A stretch of DNA of 64,000 bases from Berghia stephanieae (lineage: Eukaryota > Mollusca > Gastropoda > Nudibranchia > Aeolidiidae): positions 131,818,671 through 131,882,670 of the forward strand of contig CM067442.1 of the NCBI GenBank assembly GCA_034508935.3. The letters are read 5' to 3'. A model generated the notes under the pieces. It worked only from the letters and a program-made list of their open reading frames with translations. It was not told where the DNA came from and searched no databases. A program made the position numbers and the translations under genes. Of this stretch, positions 59,886 to 64,000 are shown piece after piece; positions within the stretch are counted from its first letter, which is position 1, and each line of letters begins with the position of its first letter.

Positions 59886-60429
59886 AAATGTTACAGTGAA
59901 TGACATAATCAGTCGGACGGTGAAAAGGTTTGAACTGAGATATTGCCGAGTTTAGTTAGAAGGTCAATTTTTATCAAAAATGAGTTCTTGTTATAAATGA
60001 TTAAATCAACCCTTTTTTGTACATCATCGGGAAATATCAAAGCTTAATTTCACTTCTAAATATATTTTACAGGTAGTAAAGTTAAAAAAGTATGAAACTT
60101 GAGAAAAGTTGCTGGATACCTTTACGTTAAATAAAGATTAAAATGCTTTGGTGAGCATATTCTTTCAGAAAATGCAAAAAAAAAAAAAAAATAATGCAAA
60201 TCCAAAATTTTCACCTTCCAACTGATAATGTCATGCATTGACATAAATAGTTCATTTATTTAGAATAAGGAATGGGGAGATGGCGATGGAGGAAACATTT
60301 GTCAATATCTTAAAAATAATAATTGCAGGAATAATAAAACACTAAGAATAAATACAGATCATTATATTCATGTAATGAGGTTACAGTAACAAAAAACAAT
60401 CTAATCTTATCAACTGTTGTAAGAAATCA

Positions 60430-62011
60430 TCATGTGTGAAACACTCGTATTGTTTTGTGAATATCTTTTCTACAAACAGGGCAGGCATCGTGCCTATTCT
60501 GAAGCATATTTCCACATTCGAAACAGGTGACCATGTGATGACACGGTGACAAAAGGCAGTCTCTTACTCTGTCCATGCAGATGGCACAATCACGGTCAAG
60601 GTCACTTGGAATGACGGAAGCAGCTAAAGTATGGCGGTTGGGTGAGAAATTCAAAATTGTGTGTGAGCTTTTTTTCAAAGTTAAATTTGACATTTGAAAT
60701 TGAAAATGGAAGAGGGTTTGGTACAAAAAAAAAAATAAATATATATATATATAAATATAAATAAATAAATATATAAATACCATGAAATGGGGTGACTAAG
60801 GTCATATGGGGTAAACTAAGGTCATATGGGGTGACTAAGGTCAAATGAGGTGACTAAGGTCAAATGAGGTGACTAAGGTCAAATGGGGGGACTAAGGTCA
60901 GATGGGGTGACTAAGGTCAGATGGGGTGAAAAAGACCACCTCCTCAAATTTGACATTTGAGATTGAAAATGGAAGAGGGTTTGGTACCAAAAAAAAAATA
61001 TATACATATATATATATATAAATAAATAAATATATAAATACCATGAAATGGGGTGACTAAGGTCATATGGGGTGACTAAGGTCAAATGAGGTGACTAAGG
61101 TCAAATGGGGGGACTAAGGTCAGATGGGGTGACTAAGGTCAGATGGGGTGAAAAAGACCACCTCCTCAAATGTGCCCCCCCCCCCCATACACCACACACA
61201 CCTTCCAGGTTGAAAATTATTAAAGAAATATTGCAAAATGCCCATCATTTATAGGTTTCACCCATTCCAAACAATATATAAAAAGAACATCAGTCAGATT
61301 ATTTCAATGTCAAGATATATCATAAAGTAGAGCATTTATATAGCGCAATATCCACTAAACATGCTCAAAGCGCTTTACAAAGGGTTCCTGACCAACAGCA
61401 ACACTTACCATGTAGAACGAGTCATGACGCCTGCTAGGCGAGATTACATTTTTTTCCGAAAGAGACAACGTTGTTAACGCCAGGTACTCATTTTACACCG
61501 GAGTACGGTGAGAGAATGTGAGCCAAGGACTCAACTATGCACCGAGCGAGCGAGGCTCGAACCAAGGTACTGCCGATCCCAAACGAGTGTCATACCACAA
61601 GACCACATAGCCGCACATAAAGATAGTCGTAGAACACTTTTCAAACATCTTTATATGATATATCTATAACCTGTCCGATGACCTTTTTCTAAAATGTGGG
61701 AAGGGTGAAATCTATCAACCGATGTACATTCTACCATATTTGTTTAATGATTTTCAATCTGGCACACACATTTGAGGTTCTGGCCTTAGTAGTCACCCCA
61801 ATTCCACGGTAAATAAAAAAACATGAAAACAAAAATCTGAAAAGTGATTTTGAAAAGCAGAGACAATATTATAATTTAAACAAAACAAACATTATCAATT
61901 ATTATATTATTATATTATTATTATTATATTATTATTTATTATTATTATTATTATATTATTATTATTATTATCATTATTACTACCATTAGATTATTATTAT
62001 TATTATTATTA

Positions 62012-62044
<33 letters not shown>

Positions 62045-62116
62045 TAGTATTAGTATAGTTAAGTAGTAGTTAGTAGTAGTAGTAGTAGATAGATATAGAG
62101 TGTAGAAGCAGTATAA

Positions 62117-62195
<79 letters not shown>

Positions 62196-62277
62196 TAGTA
62201 TGTAGTAGTAGTAGTAGTAGTATAGTAGAGTAAGTAGCAGTAGTAGTAGTGTAGAGTAGTGAGTAGTAGTAGTAGTA

Positions 62278-62334
<57 letters not shown>

Positions 62335-63481
62335 GTAGGATAATAGGAGTAGGAGTAATAGTAGCAGTAGTAGTAGAAGTAGTAGCAGTTGTAGTATTAA
62401 CAATTGCCTGCTGCTCTTTGAGCAGAATGCTAGTATAGTCTATTGCAAATTACTTTCTGCCAGATCTAACAGACCAAGCTACTCAAAATCACTGCCAGGT
62501 GGACAAAAAAAATAGCAAAATATGTCTCCTAACTGTTGAAGTGTCTAGTAGAGGGCTCACACTTGACTCACTGACCTGATTCAGGTCAGTGTATTGTTGT
62601 GCGGCTATGTGGTCTTGTGGTATGACACTCTATTTCGGATCAGAAGGTCCTGTGTTCGAGCCACACTCGGCGCATAGTTGAGGCCTTGGAAAGGGCTCTT
62701 TACTCACTTTCTCTCACTGTACTCAGGTGTAAAATGAGTACCTAGTCCTTGACAGCCTCGTCTCTGTCCGAAAAAAATTGTAATATCGCCTAACAGGCGT
62801 CATGTCCCGTCCTAAATGTTAAGTGTTGCTGTTGGCCAGGGACCCCTATAAAGCGCTTTGAGTAGATATTGCAGGAGCCCATCTATGCTGTTTTATCAAG
62901 GCATAGAATTTTTTGATGAACTTTTGTATGTTTTGATAAAGATTTGAACAAGTGTATATGAAAGGTGCCAGACAAAGCAAGAAAGAAAAATACAAGAAAA
63001 AAAAACATCCCAAAAAATCAGTCGACCTGGGGATCGAACCTTAGACTTAGACCTTCTGATTATCGGTCAGACGTGTTACCATTACACCAGAGAGGCTCCC
63101 GATAGTTGGGACAATTTTAATACCTATATTCTTCACAAAGGTACGCGTTTTACGCTGTGAATCCTCGCTTGCATCACACAACACATACATTGAACACGAG
63201 AGGACGAGGCCGAAGACATTTAAGATGCTCAATTAAAAAAAATTATTATTGTTTGTTTTATTTTTCGCTTAGTTAAGCACCAAAACTATTATTTCAAGAT
63301 CATAGATAAAAGTTTCAACATTCAATTTGTATGTTCTGAGCATTAACAAAAAGAAAACAAAACACAATACCTTCGTCTTGGGCCTTAGTTGCTTTTGTAT
63401 TGCCGCTGTGCATTAAACTAGGCATTGTTCTTTCAATGGCAAGACCAACCATGGAGGAGGACAGAATCTCTTCTTGACGAG
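60430..63481 (-). CDS. RING-finger E3 ligase gene, last two exons
   Basis: The terminal exon is 60623-60430. After an acceptor (ACTTTAG) it encodes AASVIPSDLDRDCAICMD, then a C3HC4 RING: CAIC, CHHMVTC, CGN and CPVCRKD, ending in IRVFHT and TGA. An upstream exon at 63481-63371, with acceptor GTCTACCAG and donor GTATTG, encodes ARQEEILSSSMVGLAI and MHSGNTKATKAQDE. Its phase-1 donor fits the phase-1 acceptor at 60623. The joined segment is 100 codons; earlier exons lie beyond the window. RINGs with CxHMVTCxxCG followed by a short Ile/Val-Phe-His tail occur in RNF34/rififylin-type and IAP-type E3 ligases, which attach ubiquitin to target proteins. I cannot name the gene. The upstream exon is inferred from splice signals and phase. 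Confidence 0.75.
60660..61165. repeat. 18-bp tandem array duplicated with its flank
   Basis: Units of GGGGTGACTAAGGTCA + TATGG/AATGAG at 60788-60930 and 61048-61152. The whole module (AAAATGGAAGAGGGTTTGGT, A run, TA/TAAA tract, array, GTGAAAAAGACCACCTCC) is present twice. It lies in the RING gene intron, starting about 60 bp from the last exon's acceptor. Confidence 0.88.
61326..61620 (-). mobile_element. SINE family C, minus orientation
   Basis: The left part is the complement of the SINE C 3' end (GCGCAATATCCACTAAACAT) and the right part the complement of the tRNA-like head (GTCATACCACAAGACCACAT). It lies in the RING gene intron. Confidence 0.88.
61895..62400. repeat. (TTA)n then (AGT)n trinucleotide expansion
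   Basis: ATT triplets to about 62045 followed by about 350 bp of AGT triplets with small interruptions. The poly-Leu/Tyr frame is an artefact. Confidence 0.95.
62420..62520 (-). mobile_element. SINE family E fragment
   Basis: TATTGCAAATTACTTTCTGC, CAGATCTAACAGACCAAGCT and CACTGCCAGGTGGACA match the SINE E body. Confidence 0.6.
62599..62875 (+). mobile_element. SINE family C copy
   Basis: GTGCGGCTATGTGGTCTTGT head, TGTTCGAGCC B box and AAGCGCTTTGAGTAGATATT 3' part. Confidence 0.87.
63024..63105 (-). pseudogene. tRNA-Ile(GAU)-like sequence, degraded
   Basis: The minus strand reads an A box (TGGTGTAATGGTAACA), a well-paired anticodon arm (TCTGA, loop CCGATAA, TCAGA, anticodon GAT) and a B box (GGTTCGATCCC). 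The acceptor stem and most of the T stem do not pair, so this is a tRNA pseudogene or the head of a SINE, not a working tRNA. Confidence 0.6.
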
Positions 63482-63950
63482 CTGGTAGACAATAAGCAAA
63501 GTCAAAATAATATAAATTATAAAACAAAATTAACAACGCAAAAACCCACAAAACAAAAAAGACATGAAAAATTTTTTTTTTTTAAATTACAGAATAAAAC
63601 ATTTTAGAATAAACATAACATAACAAAAAACAAAAACAAAAAAAAGTAATAATTCAAGAGACCTTATTGTCATTTATGGTTGTTATATCACGGATATTTG
63701 TTCAATCTTGTTAAAGCAGTAAGTAATATGGTTCTGGTTTCCATAAAGCTTTTGTTGCATCACTGCTCTTGTAATGAAAACAGCCAAGTCTTCAATAATA
63801 ACCAACTAGACAATGGGATAATTTTATTTTTAAAATATAATTAATTACAACTTTCTGTCAAAGGCTTACACATTGGCTTAAAATCAGGGGGTGAAATGTA
63901 AGCAAGTGTAACGCATGATAGGTAGTAGTAAAAAACAAACCAAAAAACTT

Positions 63951-64000
63951 GAGTTTTTATATAGGGCAATATCCACTAAATGTGCTCAAAGCGCTTTACA
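63951..64000 (-). mobile_element. SINE family C 3' end, cut by window edge
   Basis: GCAATATCCACTAAATGTGC and CAAAGCGCTTTACA are the complement of the SINE C 3' end; the rest lies beyond 64000. Confidence 0.75.

Noticed and set aside
63024-63105. Functional tRNA-Ile gene
   Set aside because: The anticodon arm pairs but the acceptor stem and T stem do not; other tRNA-like heads in the window belong to SINEs.

Overview
This is a repeat-rich, AT-rich animal nuclear window with only a handful of real genes. Spliced genes with GT-AG introns, a KDEL-tailed ER protein, many tRNA-derived SINEs, a BovB-like RTE LINE, hAT and pogo-type DNA transposons and long (AAT)n, (TA)n and poly-G tracts point to a marine invertebrate. 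My best guess is a lophotrochozoan, probably a mollusc; that placement rests on general impression, not on a diagnostic gene.

Layout. 1-3.6 kb: SINE copy, a foldback, a CAC-type repeat and a GC-rich degenerate array with a period near 10 bp. 3.6-10.1 kb: an RTE-type LINE on the minus strand, split by a 3,017-bp hAT-like element (6301-9317) with an exact 8-bp target duplication. 10.4-18.7 kb: FKBP2 (plus strand, four coding exons, 142 residues, ends in KDEL), its introns full of SINEs and (TTA)n. 18.7-24.6 kb: intergenic repeats. 24.8-34.1 kb: TMEM223 (minus strand, two coding exons with an exactly matching phase-1 junction). Its 8.5-kb intron holds a young LTR retroelement (26839-33505, 332-bp LTRs that read identical, CCTG target duplication) with an elaborate repeated and inverted leader. 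35.2-40.8 kb: a ZSWIM3-like, MULE-transposase-derived gene or transposon (plus strand, four exons, SWIM finger, DDE-like residues), broken by several one-base shifts. 40.8-42.5 kb: tandem repeats, including a 30-bp minisatellite split by a SINE. 45.0-45.6 kb: intronless dihydrofolate reductase copy with two one-base shifts. 47-56 kb: SINE clusters and foldbacks. 55.9-59.2 kb: three Tc1/pogo-type elements, one keeping a CENP-B-type helix-turn-helix. 60.4-63.5 kb: the last two recognisable exons of a RING E3 ligase gene (minus strand).

The genes do not form a pathway; FKBP2 (ER prolyl isomerase), TMEM223 (mitochondrial membrane protein) and the RING ligase are independent housekeeping-type genes. 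The most interesting signals lie in the repeats. Two otherwise unrelated SINE families share a 3' hairpin whose loop is conserved while the stem sequence differs but still pairs, as expected for an RNA structure read by a partner LINE reverse transcriptase. A foldback family keeps a common tail and (TA)n tract but has a different hairpin at each locus. The LTR element has a third LTR copy inside an inverted repeat. All coordinates and matches were read by eye.
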